A DNA stretch of 64,000 nt, from positions 1-64,000 of IMG/VR virus record IMGVR_UViG_3300042879_006196, one strand, 5' to 3'. The position numbers and the translations under genes are program-made. Numbering within the stretch: the stretch's first letter is position 1; each line of letters opens with the position of its first letter. Positions 7,604 through 15,323 of this stretch are shown one piece after another. The notes under the pieces were generated by a model. That model saw nothing but the letters and a program-made list of their open reading frames with translations. It made no database searches and was not told the DNA's origin. The DNA comes from a virus.

Positions 7604-7611
7604 CGTATATA
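7604..7611 (+). promoter_or_regulatory. Class B promoter (CGTATATA)
   Basis: TATATA 7606-7611, 6 nt before ATG 7618. This stretch through ATGAAGAAATTAA is repeated at 8133-8161. Confidence 0.55.
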
Positions 7612-7617
7612 TAATTG

Positions 7618-8145
7618 ATGAAGAAATTAACTCAAAAACAATACAACATAGATAGGCAAGTAATTGAAATTGATAATTCCTATGGCGAAGTTTTCTTTCC
7701 AGTAAAATTGAAAGAAGCATATTCTGTTTTTGACAATCATTTAAAAGTAAATTATATTGTCAAACAAATACATTTGAACCCAATTTACAAACATACAATC
7801 AAAGTGAACGATGAAGGTTTGACAGTTTTGGAAATTAAGGGTGCCAAAAGTCCTTTTTTGGTTGAATTCATTTTAGACGTAAGTCTTGAAGAATTCAAAC
7901 GAATTGCACATCTTGCTTTGACAAAATTTGAAGAAAATTTTGAATTTGACCGTAAAAAAGACTATTTTATTTGTAAATTGTATCCTTGTAAATTAAAAGA
8001 TTTTCAGCATCGAAAAGAAATAGAAAAACACTACAAAGGAACACGTTATGACGGTCGTATTTACCAAAGCTTTTGTCAAGATACAAATTCTTTACAAAAA
8101 GAAATAATGCTTTGTGAAAATAATCCTAATCAAGCGTATATATAA
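7618..8145 (+). CDS. Hypothetical protein, 175 aa
   Basis: Not recognised. Lysine- and glutamate-rich; C-terminal half has RKKDYFICKLYPCKLKDF. The last residues (QAYI) are encoded by the class B promoter of the lipoprotein gene. The start at 7618 is preferred over 7615 from promoter spacing. Confidence 0.65.
   Translation: MKKLTQKQYNIDRQVIEIDNSYGEVFFPVKLKEAYSVFDNHLKVNYIVKQIHLNPIYKHTIKVNDEGLTVLEIKGAKSPFLVEFILDVSLEEFKRIAHLALTKFEENFEFDRKKDYFICKLYPCKLKDFQHRKEIEKHYKGTRYDGRIYQSFCQDTNSLQKEIMLCENNPNQAYI
8135..8142 (+). promoter_or_regulatory. Class B promoter (CGTATATA)
   Basis: TATATA 8137-8142 before ATG 8149; overlaps the end of the upstream gene. Confidence 0.55.
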
Positions 8146-8148
8146 TTG

Positions 8149-8283
8149 ATGAAGAAATTAATCTCTCTCGCACTCGTCGTTATGGCACTTTCGATGGTAG
8201 CATGCAATTCTACCACCACTGCCACCGAAACCAATGCCCCAGCACCTGTTGCCGAAGGCAATGCACCAGCAAAAGCTAAGTAA
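8149..8283 (+). CDS. Small lipoprotein, entericidin-like in size
   Basis: 44 aa. Signal peptide MKKLISLALVVMALSM followed by the lipobox VAC at about residue 19, then a short T/A/P-rich tail (TTTATET, NAPAPVAEGNAPAKAK). After lipidation only about 26 residues remain. Codon use is visibly richer in GC (GCC, ACC, GTC) than its neighbours, which suggests separate acquisition. Phage lipoproteins of this size act in superinfection exclusion or lysis; which one is not determinable here. Followed by a hairpin terminator. Confidence 0.85.
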   Translation: MKKLISLALVVMALSMVACNSTTTATETNAPAPVAEGNAPAKAK

Positions 8284-8302
8284 GCTTCAGCTAACGAAAT
8301 CG

Positions 8303-8356
8303 CCCATCTTTTCGAAGGTGGGTTTTTTTCCAGATTTAACATTAACGAAGTATATT
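8303..8356 (+). promoter_or_regulatory. Terminator-promoter cassette (class A)
   Basis: CCCATC/GGTGGG hairpin, TTTTTTTCCAGATTTAACA, TATATT 8351-8356, 4 nt before ATG 8361. Confidence 0.85.
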
Positions 8357-8360
8357 AGAT

Positions 8361-9869
8361 ATGAATAATTTTATTAAAACACCATTCGAAATTACGGACG
8401 CATACAAGCTTTCTCACTGGAGACAATATCCAGAAGGAACCACTGGTGTGTACTCCAACTTTACACCTAGAAAATCACGAAGACCAGGAATTGACAAGTT
8501 TGTTTTCTTTGGAATGCAAGCTTTTTTACAAGAACTTAATGAGCAATTTGACAAAAATTTCTTTTCATTAACAACAGAAGAAGCTGTTCAAAGATTTGAT
8601 GCTTTTTACATTGGATTCTTCGGATTATCAAATCCACACAGCAATGAACAAGTTGGTAAACTTCACCAACTAGGCTATTTGCCGATTAGGATAAAAGCTT
8701 TACCTGAAGGCTCTGTGGTTAATCATAACATTCCTGTGGCAACTATGCAATCTACACACGAAGATTTCTTTTGGTTTACACAATGGATCGAAACTTGGAT
8801 GTCAGATTCAATTTGGAAACCATCCACTTCGGCAACCACTTCTTTTTATTATCGAAAAATATTCAATTTTTACAATAAACTTACATCCGATAATGATTGG
8901 TTTGTAGATTGGCAAGGACATGATTTTTCTATGAGAGGCATGTCAAATGTGCTTGACGCATGTGCTTCTGGAGCAGGACATTTGCTCAGCTTCAAAGGTA
9001 CAGACACTTGCCCTTCACTTTCATGGATTAATGAATATTATCCTGGTGAAAATGGTTTGCTTGGAAGTTCTGTCCCAGCTACAGAACACTCTGTACAAAC
9101 TGCATTTTTGCCTGAAGTAAGTAACGATACAGATGTTTGTGACGAACAGTACACGGCTCATACTCTTGAGCTTTATCCAGAAGGGATTGTATCTCAAGTA
9201 AGTGATGGATATGATTTTTGGCGATTCGTAACTGTCATTTTGCCTAAGTTCAAGGAACAAATCATGTCTAGAGATGGTAAATTTGTCATCAGACCTGATT
9301 CTTCTCCTAAAACTCCTGTTGAGGTTATCATCGGTGACTCAGAGGCTCCAGAAGGCACACCTGAAAACAAAGGATTAATTGAATGTCTGTATGAAATTTT
9401 TGGTGGTACTTTCAATTCAAAAGGCTATAAAGTATTGGATTCGCATATCGGTGCAATTTATGGTGATTCTATCACGCTGGAATACGCTGAAGCTATTCTT
9501 TCTGGTCTTGAAAAGAAAGGATATTCTTCTGACAATATTGTGCTCGGCATAGGGTCATTCACTTATCAATATGTTACAAGAGACACTCATGGCATAGCAA
9601 TTAAAGCCACTGCTGTTTCTTCTGGTCGCGGAGAAGATCAAAAGTGGAGAGCTACTTACAAAGACCCCAAAACAGACAACTCAGGTAAGAAATCAGCTAA
9701 AGGTTTCTTAAGAGTGGATATGTTTGATGGAGATTATGTTCTTTCACAAAATGTCACACAAGAAGAAGAAGGCGGCGCATTGGAACTTGTCTACGAAAAT
9801 AGCAAGATTCTCAGATCGGAATCCTTCGCAGAAGTTCGACAAACACTCTCTGGGTTTTTACCCAACTAA
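8361..9869 (+). CDS. Nicotinamide phosphoribosyltransferase (NAMPT)
   Basis: 502 aa, normal NAMPT length. N-terminus ITDAYKLSHWRQYPEGT is typical. SFKGTD (D215) matches the nicotinamide-binding Asp region, VPATEHS holds the phospho-accepting His (H243), and FVIRPDS matches the ribose/phosphate region. It joins nicotinamide and PRPP to give NMN. With the Prs gene immediately downstream it forms a PRPP-to-NMN branch that would replenish NAD+ during infection, a pairing known from other large phages. Confidence 0.95.
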   Translation: MNNFIKTPFEITDAYKLSHWRQYPEGTTGVYSNFTPRKSRRPGIDKFVFFGMQAFLQELNEQFDKNFFSLTTEEAVQRFDAFYIGFFGLSNPHSNEQVGKLHQLGYLPIRIKALPEGSVVNHNIPVATMQSTHEDFFWFTQWIETWMSDSIWKPSTSATTSFYYRKIFNFYNKLTSDNDWFVDWQGHDFSMRGMSNVLDACASGAGHLLSFKGTDTCPSLSWINEYYPGENGLLGSSVPATEHSVQTAFLPEVSNDTDVCDEQYTAHTLELYPEGIVSQVSDGYDFWRFVTVILPKFKEQIMSRDGKFVIRPDSSPKTPVEVIIGDSEAPEGTPENKGLIECLYEIFGGTFNSKGYKVLDSHIGAIYGDSITLEYAEAILSGLEKKGYSSDNIVLGIGSFTYQYVTRDTHGIAIKATAVSSGRGEDQKWRATYKDPKTDNSGKKSAKGFLRVDMFDGDYVLSQNVTQEEEGGALELVYENSKILRSESFAEVRQTLSGFLPN

Positions 9870-9874
9870 TTGAC

Positions 9875-9896
9875 ATCGGGCGAGAAATCGCCCGAT
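9875..9896 (+). terminator. Hairpin terminator after NAMPT
   Basis: ATCGGGCGA/TCGCCCGAT perfect stem followed by TCT; the same GGGC/GCCC hairpin type recurs at 13179 and 38095. Confidence 0.7.
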
Positions 9897-9913
9897 TCTA
9901 CCAATACTATATT

Positions 9914-10732
9914 ATGAAAGCAAACGATCCAAACATACTATCACTGATGCAAATCAAAGACCAACATGGAACTATCATCCCTTGGGAATACAATCTCTTT
10001 CCAGATGGTCAAGTGCAATTTAAAATCAAAAAGAGTTATTTAGAAAATCAAGGACTGAGTTTAGAAGTAAAAGCATCCTTGTGTAATCCAACTATTTTAG
10101 ATTTATTTAATCAACTAAAATTCACTTTACCCTTTTGCTCGTTTAATATAAATTACTACTATGGAGCCAGATGTGATAAAAGTTCAACAGACGAATATAT
10201 TGTTTGCAATGTTGCACAACAACATGCCTCCACTGAGTATAGTACATCGTTTTTAGCACCACATTGTAACAAATTGCTTGAAAGTGATATGTACAAATAT
10301 TACATTCCAGATTGCATCAATTTAAATGATTATCATTTAATTGTCTGCCCTGATGAATCAGCTTTTGAAAGATACGAAGAATTCATTGAAAATCACAATT
10401 GTATGATCTGTGAGAAAGAAAGAGATCAAGATACAGGTAGAATTATTTCACACAAAATTCCAAATTTCTCGCCAAATTTCAGAAAAGTGTTAGTAATTGA
10501 TGATCTTTGTGATGGAGGTAATACCTTTATGTCTGTTGCAGATAGTATGCCTTCAGAAACAGAAAAACATCTATTCATTTTTCATGGTGTATTTAGTAAT
10601 AATGCTTTGGAAAAATTAACAGAAAAATTTGACAAGATATTCGTTTCTAATTCTTTACCAAATTACAAAGAACAAATGGCTAGAATTCCAAATTTTGAAG
10701 ATAAAGTGGTGGTTTTCGATGTCTGGAATTGA
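9914..10732 (+). CDS. prs: Ribose-phosphate pyrophosphokinase (PRPP synthetase)
   Basis: 272 aa, shorter than cellular Prs (about 310). The PRPP-binding loop is clear: VLVIDDLCDGGNTF near residue 196. FPDGQ near residue 30 matches the family F-DGE region. It makes PRPP from ribose 5-phosphate and ATP, the substrate of the NAMPT encoded just upstream. The -10 is unclear (TACTAT or TATATT directly before ATG), so it may be weakly transcribed or read through the hairpin. Confidence 0.9.
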   Translation: MKANDPNILSLMQIKDQHGTIIPWEYNLFPDGQVQFKIKKSYLENQGLSLEVKASLCNPTILDLFNQLKFTLPFCSFNINYYYGARCDKSSTDEYIVCNVAQQHASTEYSTSFLAPHCNKLLESDMYKYYIPDCINLNDYHLIVCPDESAFERYEEFIENHNCMICEKERDQDTGRIISHKIPNFSPNFRKVLVIDDLCDGGNTFMSVADSMPSETEKHLFIFHGVFSNNALEKLTEKFDKIFVSNSLPNYKEQMARIPNFEDKVVVFDVWN

Positions 10733-11102
10733 TTTTTCTCTCTCTGCAAGACAAATTGCAGAGATGATACACTCTGTTACGTGCCAAATCCCAAGAATGG
10801 ATGGGTCTGTTGTATTAAAATGGGAAAAGTTGTCTGAGGATGAAAAAGTATTAGCAGAAAAAGCTGTGATTGATTTGTATTCCAATCCACCTAGAACTGC
10901 TGAAGAAAATCACGAACTTTGGATGGATTTTAAATTGAAAGATGGTTGGACTTTAGGTGATTTTGATTACAATAACAAAAAACATCCATGTCTTATTCAT
11001 TTCAAAGATTTGCCTCCCTCAGAAGTGTGTAAAGATATTGTTTGGGAACATTTAATCAATGCCTTTCGCTCATTTTATTCTGAGAATTCTAACTCAAATT
11101 GA
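10719..11102 (+). CDS. RyR-domain protein
   Basis: 127 aa. The start at 10719 overlaps the prs stop by 14 nt. Residues about 50-105 fit the RyR domain (PF02026): PRTAEENHELWM, DGWTLGDFDYNNKKHPCL and FKDLPPSEVCKD. RyR domains occur in ryanodine receptors and in bacterial and phage proteins, where a role in binding nucleotide-derived ligands such as ADP-ribose-type molecules has been proposed. Placement next to NAD-salvage genes makes NAD metabolism or signalling plausible (inference). Confidence 0.75.
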   Translation: MSGIDFSLSARQIAEMIHSVTCQIPRMDGSVVLKWEKLSEDEKVLAEKAVIDLYSNPPRTAEENHELWMDFKLKDGWTLGDFDYNNKKHPCLIHFKDLPPSEVCKDIVWEHLINAFRSFYSENSNSN

Positions 11103-11113
11103 ATTACCTCTAA

Positions 11114-11121
11114 CGTATATA
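11114..11121 (+). promoter_or_regulatory. Class B promoter (CGTATATA)
   Basis: TATATA 11116-11121, 5 nt before ATG 11127. Confidence 0.6.
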
Positions 11122-11126
11122 AATTA

Positions 11127-11993
11127 ATGAGAGATTATTCAGAAAAACATTGTTGGCAGTATGACATCAGATTGAAAAATTTTGATCTTGATTTGAAAGA
11201 GGCTAATTTTACTGAAAACTATACACACAATCTCACTGTAAATGATTTCGAATACAAACATGTTGTAGATACAAAAGAAAAACAAGAACTTAAAAAATTT
11301 ATCGAACGACATGAATGGCTTGGTAATTTGTCACAAATGACAACACATTGGTTTGGTGCCTATCACAATGGAAAACTAGCTGGTGGCATTTTGTTCAATA
11401 TGCCAAATGCTTTTAGTAAGATTCTTGGAGAAAACACACCTGATTTAGAAAGACTTATCAGCAGAGGGGCATGCATTTCATGGTCGCCAAAATGTTTGGC
11501 ATCGTCTTTTATGATGTGGTGTATTAATTGGATGGTAAAAAACACTCAATATAGATTGTTCACAGCTTATTCTGATCCTGAAGCAAAAGAACTAGGAACA
11601 ATTTATCAAGCGTGTAATTTTTACTATCTTGGAAAAAATTCAGGAACTTTGACCAGATACATTAACCCCTACTCTGGTAAGATTGTGTCAGATAGATATT
11701 TTAGAACTACTTCAGCATATAAAAAATATGCCAAAGAGCTAGGCATTCAATGGCAGAAGTCGTGGAATAAACCAAATGGCAGAATAAATATATCTGCCGT
11801 CCCGAAAGAAATCATGGATCAATTAAGAAAAAAATCTAAAGAAAAAATATCTGAAACTCAACCAATCATTTCAACGTATAAACATAAATACGTGTATGTT
11901 TTAGGTGAAAATAAAAAAGAAACCAAAAAACTCAGAAAAGAATTTGAACTTAGAAATAAAACTTATCCTTATCCTAAAGAGAGAGGGCAGTAA
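11127..11993 (+). CDS. Mom-like DNA adenine modification protein
   Basis: 288 aa. GNAT-like layout typical of phage Mom proteins: HEWLGNLSQMTTHWFGAYHNGKL-type start (in parts), GGILF, LERLISRGACISWSPK, SSFMMWCINWMV, then TAYSDPEAKELGTIYQ and YFRTTSAYKK. Mu Mom adds a carbamoylmethyl group to adenine N6 in DNA and blocks host restriction. The tail beyond residue 215 is basic and longer than in Mu Mom (about 240 aa). Likely protects phage DNA. Class B promoter, leaderless start. Confidence 0.82.
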   Translation: MRDYSEKHCWQYDIRLKNFDLDLKEANFTENYTHNLTVNDFEYKHVVDTKEKQELKKFIERHEWLGNLSQMTTHWFGAYHNGKLAGGILFNMPNAFSKILGENTPDLERLISRGACISWSPKCLASSFMMWCINWMVKNTQYRLFTAYSDPEAKELGTIYQACNFYYLGKNSGTLTRYINPYSGKIVSDRYFRTTSAYKKYAKELGIQWQKSWNKPNGRINISAVPKEIMDQLRKKSKEKISETQPIISTYKHKYVYVLGENKKETKKLRKEFELRNKTYPYPKERGQ

Positions 11994-12024
11994 TTTTCCA
12001 GGTTTAACAAAAACGGAATATAAT
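11994..12024 (+). promoter_or_regulatory. Class A promoter
   Basis: TTTTCCAGGTTTAACA, TATAAT 12019-12024, 4 nt before ATG 12029. Confidence 0.85.
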
Positions 12025-12028
12025 CAAT

Positions 12029-13171
12029 ATGAACAATAATTCAAACAATCAACGAAGTGCTCCATCTGCTAAAATTATTAGACTTGGTGAAGGAGCATTT
12101 ATCACTGTCGTTATGGATGGTGAATCTTTGACTTTAAGAGCATCTGACTCTCAAGAATCATTTGACAAAGCATTAGAGGCTTGCAAAGCTGAAGACTGGG
12201 ACTTGCTTTATACTTGCATGAGACCTGTGAAAAAATATGTCTCTGAAATCAAAGGTGTCGAAATTAATGAAAATGGTGTGTTTTACAATGGTGAAATTAT
12301 TAACAACACTTTGTCAAAGAGAATTTTGGACTTTGCATTGTCTGGTCTTGATTCAAAACCATTGTGTAAGTTTTTAGAAAAACTCATGAATAATCCTTCT
12401 AGAAGAGCAGTGAATGAGCTTTACACATTCTTGGAACATCAAAACCTACCAATCACTGATAATGGTAATTTTCTTGCCTATAAGGGTTTGCTTTCAAATT
12501 ATTACTCAATCACCTCTGGTAGTGCACAACTTATCCAAGGAACAGTTAAAAGTGGCAGTATTTACAATGGTATTGGTGAAGTCATTGAAATGAAGCGTAA
12601 TGATGTTGATGATGATAAAGACAGAGGTTGCTCTTATGGGCTACATGCTGGAACTATGGAATATGCAAGTGGTTTTGCACAAGGAAAATGCGTGATTGTT
12701 GAAATTAATCCTGCTGATGTTGTAAGCATTCCTGTAGATTGTAATTTCCAAAAGCTGAGAACATGTAAATATAAGGTGGTTGGAGAATACGAAGCACCTC
12801 TTGTTGAACCACTCTATGCATCAAATTGGATTGAAGATGATATTGGATGTGATTGCACAGATTGTGATTGTGTAGAAACTACTGAGACTACAGAAGCCTC
12901 TGAGATTACCTTAGACACATCTAGCAATCCAATTGAAGTTTTTGCATTCGATACACCTAATTCAAGCTGGATTGATTTTGTTGAATGGGGAGTGAATGAA
13001 GAACTAGATCGTGTATTATCGGTGGTGCTTGGAACTGGTGAATCAATGGATTTCATTCATGTCCCACTGTGGCAATTCAGTCAATTCCAGAAATCTGTTG
13101 AATCAGGACAATCTGCTGGTAAGTTTTTCCACCAATTTATCAAATCAGTGTATGAGCAAATTCAGTATTGA
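12029..13171 (+). CDS. rIIB: rIIB-like protein
   Basis: 380 aa. The central part matches phage rIIB-type proteins: FLEKLMNNPSRRAVNELYTFL (in parts), LPITDNGNFLAYKGL near residue 148, then the YGLHAGTMEYASGF block and CVIVEINPADVVSIP. T4 rIIB acts with rIIA at the membrane in lysis timing and exclusion by prophages. A Cys-rich insert (CDCTDCDCVETTE) near residue 273 contains the CAGATTGTG repeat. Unlike T4, it is about 5 kb from the rIIA-like gene (18063), with tRNAs and array 1 between them. Confidence 0.85.
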   Translation: MNNNSNNQRSAPSAKIIRLGEGAFITVVMDGESLTLRASDSQESFDKALEACKAEDWDLLYTCMRPVKKYVSEIKGVEINENGVFYNGEIINNTLSKRILDFALSGLDSKPLCKFLEKLMNNPSRRAVNELYTFLEHQNLPITDNGNFLAYKGLLSNYYSITSGSAQLIQGTVKSGSIYNGIGEVIEMKRNDVDDDKDRGCSYGLHAGTMEYASGFAQGKCVIVEINPADVVSIPVDCNFQKLRTCKYKVVGEYEAPLVEPLYASNWIEDDIGCDCTDCDCVETTETTEASEITLDTSSNPIEVFAFDTPNSSWIDFVEWGVNEELDRVLSVVLGTGESMDFIHVPLWQFSQFQKSVESGQSAGKFFHQFIKSVYEQIQY

Positions 13172-13178
13172 AAATGAA

Positions 13179-13231
13179 ATCGGGCAAAATCTGCCCGATT
13201 TTTTCCAGCTTTAACATAACCTGATTATTAT
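13179..13231 (+). promoter_or_regulatory. Terminator-promoter cassette (class A)
   Basis: ATCGGGCA/TGCCCGAT hairpin 13179-13199 with T-run into TTTTTTCCAGCTTTAACA; TATTAT 13226-13231, 4 nt before ATG 13236. Confidence 0.85.
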
Positions 13232-13235
13232 AGAT

Positions 13236-13628
13236 ATGAAAGAATTCGGAAGTTTAGTAAATTACATCAAAACTGTGGCTACCAAAGGTATGCCAGCACC
13301 CCAAGTGGGAATGGGCGCAACCCTTCTTTGCTACACAGATAGACACGCTTGCACTGTCACAAAAGTATTCGAATTGAATAAAAAACTTTATGTTGAGATA
13401 CAGCAAGATTTTGCCTTTCGTATAGATGGAAATGGCATGAGTGAATGTCAAAAATATGATTTCAAACCTAATCCAAATGGATGCACTTACACTTATAGAT
13501 GGTGTGAAAAAAAGCAAAGATGGCTTAAAGTGTTCTTCAACGAAGAAACTAACAGATACAATTTAATTCAAAATGCATTTGGTTTATCTATTGGTAAAAG
13601 AGATGAATATTATGATTTTTGTTTTTAA
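13236..13628 (+). CDS. Hypothetical protein, 130 aa
   Basis: Not recognised. Contains VGMGATLLCYTDRHACTV near residue 24 and Cys/aromatic-rich central strands; probably a small beta-rich fold. Leaderless start, monocistronic. Confidence 0.65.
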   Translation: MKEFGSLVNYIKTVATKGMPAPQVGMGATLLCYTDRHACTVTKVFELNKKLYVEIQQDFAFRIDGNGMSECQKYDFKPNPNGCTYTYRWCEKKQRWLKVFFNEETNRYNLIQNAFGLSIGKRDEYYDFCF

Positions 13629-13633
13629 TTTAG

Positions 13634-13641
13634 CGTATAAT
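13634..13641 (+). promoter_or_regulatory. Class B promoter for tRNA-Leu
   Basis: CGTATAAT with TATAAT 13636-13641, about 24 nt before the mature tRNA 5' end. Confidence 0.65.
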
Positions 13642-13664
13642 AGATTGTAATTGAAAATTAAATA

Positions 13665-13963
13665 TCGGGGTGTGGTGAAATCGGTAGACACAACAGACTT
13701 GAAGTAAATTTGAGTGCTTGCATGACCCTTTTAGTGCGAGTAGAACCAGTCAAACTCGGTGAAGGCTTTGAAATGCTAATACCGAGCCAAGCCTAGAAAT
13801 AGGAAGGTGTAGAGACTAGACGGCTGGGCGATAAAGGAAATAAAAAAATCGCAAGGTATAGTCCAGAGTACAAACAAGAAAAATCTTGGTGGTGAAAACC
13901 ATAGTGCTACGAAAATCTGTCGGTAGCAATACTGTGAGGGTTCAAGTCCCTCTGCCCCGACCA
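13665..13963 (+). tRNA. trnL(UAA): tRNA-Leu(UAA) interrupted by a group I intron
   Basis: Exons 13665-13700 and 13912-13963 join to an 88-nt class II tRNA with encoded CCA. Acceptor TCGGGGT pairs with GCCCCGA. The anticodon stem ACAGA/TCTGT closes the loop CTTAAAA, which gives UAA. The T arm is GAGGG-TTCAAGT-CCCTC. The intron splits U34 from A35, exactly as in cyanobacterial and plastid tRNA-Leu(UAA). Confidence 0.93.
13701..13911 (+). ncRNA. Group I intron in tRNA-Leu(UAA)
   Basis: 211 nt. P1 forms between exon ACTT and intron GAGT with the splice-site U.G pair. Core motifs include TGTAGAGACTAGACGG and AAGGTATAGTCC, and the intron ends in G. No homing endonuclease ORF. Best fit is the IC3 type of cyanobacteria. 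Confidence 0.92.
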
Positions 13964-13967
13964 ATCA

Positions 13968-14042
13968 GGGCTTATAGCTTAATGGTAAAGCGCTCGGCTC
14001 ATAACCGAAGGAGTGTAGGTTCAATCCCTACTGAGCCCACCA
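13968..14042 (+). tRNA. tRNA with CAU anticodon (Met or Ile2)
   Basis: 75 nt with CCA. Acceptor GGGCTTA/TGAGCCC, anticodon stem CTCGG/CCGAA with loop CTCATAA, T arm GTAGG-TTCAATC-CCTAC. CAU could be elongator Met or lysidine-modified Ile. The GGCTTA acceptor does not decide it. Confidence 0.93.
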
Positions 14043-14074
14043 ATCACACAATCTTAATTCAATAATTTGCCCGA

Positions 14075-14107
14075 TTTTTTCCAGATTTAACACAATCTGA
14101 TTATAAT
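14075..14107 (+). promoter_or_regulatory. Class A promoter
   Basis: TTTTTTCCAGATTTAACACA, TATAAT 14102-14107, 4 nt before ATG 14112. Also the only promoter visible upstream of array 1. Confidence 0.85.
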
Positions 14108-14111
14108 AAAA

Positions 14112-14477
14112 ATGACATTTTTTGAAAACTTAATGATAGCACATTTTATTGGAGATTGGATTCTCCAACCTTCATCAATGGGAATACAAAAATCTTCCAA
14201 TTGGAAAATTAGATTTTTGCATTGCTTAATTTACACCGCTTGTTTTTTCTGGCTTAACTGGATTGCCTGTTTGTGGATTTTTATAACCCATTTTATCATT
14301 GACTCGTATATGCCTCTATTTTGGTTTAGAAAATTAAGAGGTGATTTTAAAACCATTGAAGAATTTAAAACTTCTTTTAACACACCTGCTGGCTTTTTTA
14401 TAAATGTTGTACTTGATCAAATTTTTCACATTATCACATTTTTGCCTGTAATTTTGTCCGTAAATTACAATAAATAA
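14112..14477 (+). CDS. DUF3307-like membrane protein
   Basis: 121 aa. The N-terminus MIAHFIGDWILQPSSMGIQK fits DUF3307 (AHxIGDFxLQ...). It is followed by hydrophobic helices around HCLIYTACFFWLNWIACLW (two segments) and a C-terminal helix. Integral membrane protein of unknown function. Array 1 starts 2 nt after its stop, so it probably leads the array-1 transcript. Confidence 0.75.
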   Translation: MTFFENLMIAHFIGDWILQPSSMGIQKSSNWKIRFLHCLIYTACFFWLNWIACLWIFITHFIIDSYMPLFWFRKLRGDFKTIEEFKTSFNTPAGFFINVVLDQIFHIITFLPVILSVNYNK

Positions 14478-14478
14478 A

Positions 14479-14649
14479 ATGATTAATACAGATTGTGTGA
14501 AAATATATGAGGAAGAATATCAGGTGAGCAAGCAGGTGAGCCATCAGCAGGTGATGGATCGGGTGATGACTCTAGTGTGGTATCAGATTCGCCACGAGGT
14601 AGAGGATCAGGTATTAAGTGAGGTGTGGCTTAAGGTGTGGTATGATTAA
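14479..14649 (+). CDS. Array 1 unit 1
   Basis: 56 aa, MINTDCVKIYEEEYQV start, ends VWYD; 8-nt overlap with the next unit. Confidence 0.75.
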   Translation: MINTDCVKIYEEEYQVSKQVSHQQVMDRVMTLVWYQIRHEVEDQVLSEVWLKVWYD

Positions 14650-14809
14650 TACAGATTGTGTGGAAGTAAAAAAACAGGCACATAATCAGCTAAGGAATCA
14701 GGTGTTGAATCACGTGCGGTATCAGGTGTTGAATCACGTGCGGTATCAGGTGCTGAATCAGGTGTGGTATCTGGGGAGGGATCAGGTGTGGGTTAAGGTG
14801 TTTAGATGA
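14642..14809 (+). CDS. Array 1 unit 2
   Basis: 55 aa, ends KVFR; contains LNHVRYQV repeated twice. Confidence 0.75.
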   Translation: MINTDCVEVKKQAHNQLRNQVLNHVRYQVLNHVRYQVLNQVWYLGRDQVWVKVFR

Positions 14810-14994
14810 TTAATACAGATTGTGTGGAGATAAAAGATTGGGGTCATATAGAGGATCACGTGGAATATCAAACTTCGATTCAGGTATCAAATGAGGTGTG
14901 GAAGCAGGTGTATCTTCATCTGAGGAATCGAATGAAGAAAGAGATGTATTTCTACTTAAGGTGGGAGGTGTGGTTTAAGGTGTGGTTTGATTAA
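14806..14994 (+). CDS. Array 1 unit 3
   Basis: 62 aa, MINTDCVEIKDWGH start, ends VWFD; close paralogue of unit 4. Confidence 0.75.
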   Translation: MINTDCVEIKDWGHIEDHVEYQTSIQVSNEVWKQVYLHLRNRMKKEMYFYLRWEVWFKVWFD

Positions 14995-15175
14995 TACAGA
15001 TTGTGTGGAGATAAAAGATTGGGGTCATATATTGGATCATGTGGAATATCAAATTTCGACTCAGGTGTCAAGTGAGGTGTGGAAGCAGGTGTATTCGCAG
15101 GTGAGAAATCAAACGATGGATGAAATGTATTTCTACGAGAGAAAACAGGTGTGGCTTAAGGTGTGGTTTGATTAA
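14987..15175 (+). CDS. Array 1 unit 4 (TTG start)
   Basis: 62 aa; TTGATTAA overlap gives a TTG start; ends VWFD. Confidence 0.72.
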   Translation: MINTDCVEIKDWGHILDHVEYQISTQVSSEVWKQVYSQVRNQTMDEMYFYERKQVWLKVWFD

Positions 15176-15323
15176 TACAGATTGTGTGGAGATGTATGAG
15201 ATTAAAGATCAGGTGTGGGATAAGGTGGAGTATGAGGTTTCGATTCAAGTGAGGGATCAGGTGTGGGGTTATTTGTATTCCCTCATAAGGTACGAGGTGA
15301 GGCTTAAGGTGTGGTTTGATTAA
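15168..15323 (+). CDS. Array 1 unit 5 (TTG start)
   Basis: 51 aa, ends VWFD; TTG start in an 8-nt overlap. Confidence 0.72.
   Translation: MINTDCVEMYEIKDQVWDKVEYEVSIQVRDQVWGYLYSLIRYEVRLKVWFD

Noticed and set aside
9905-9913. Standard class A or B promoter for prs
   Set aside because: Only TACTATATT is present with no TTCCAG or CG context, so no promoter was annotated.
13701-13911. Homing endonuclease inside the intron
   Set aside because: 211 nt with no open frame of useful length.
13776-13964. Minus-strand ORF over the tRNA-Leu intron
   Set aside because: Its start reads like antisense tRNA (GAEGLEPS type); the + strand tRNA and intron explain the sequence.
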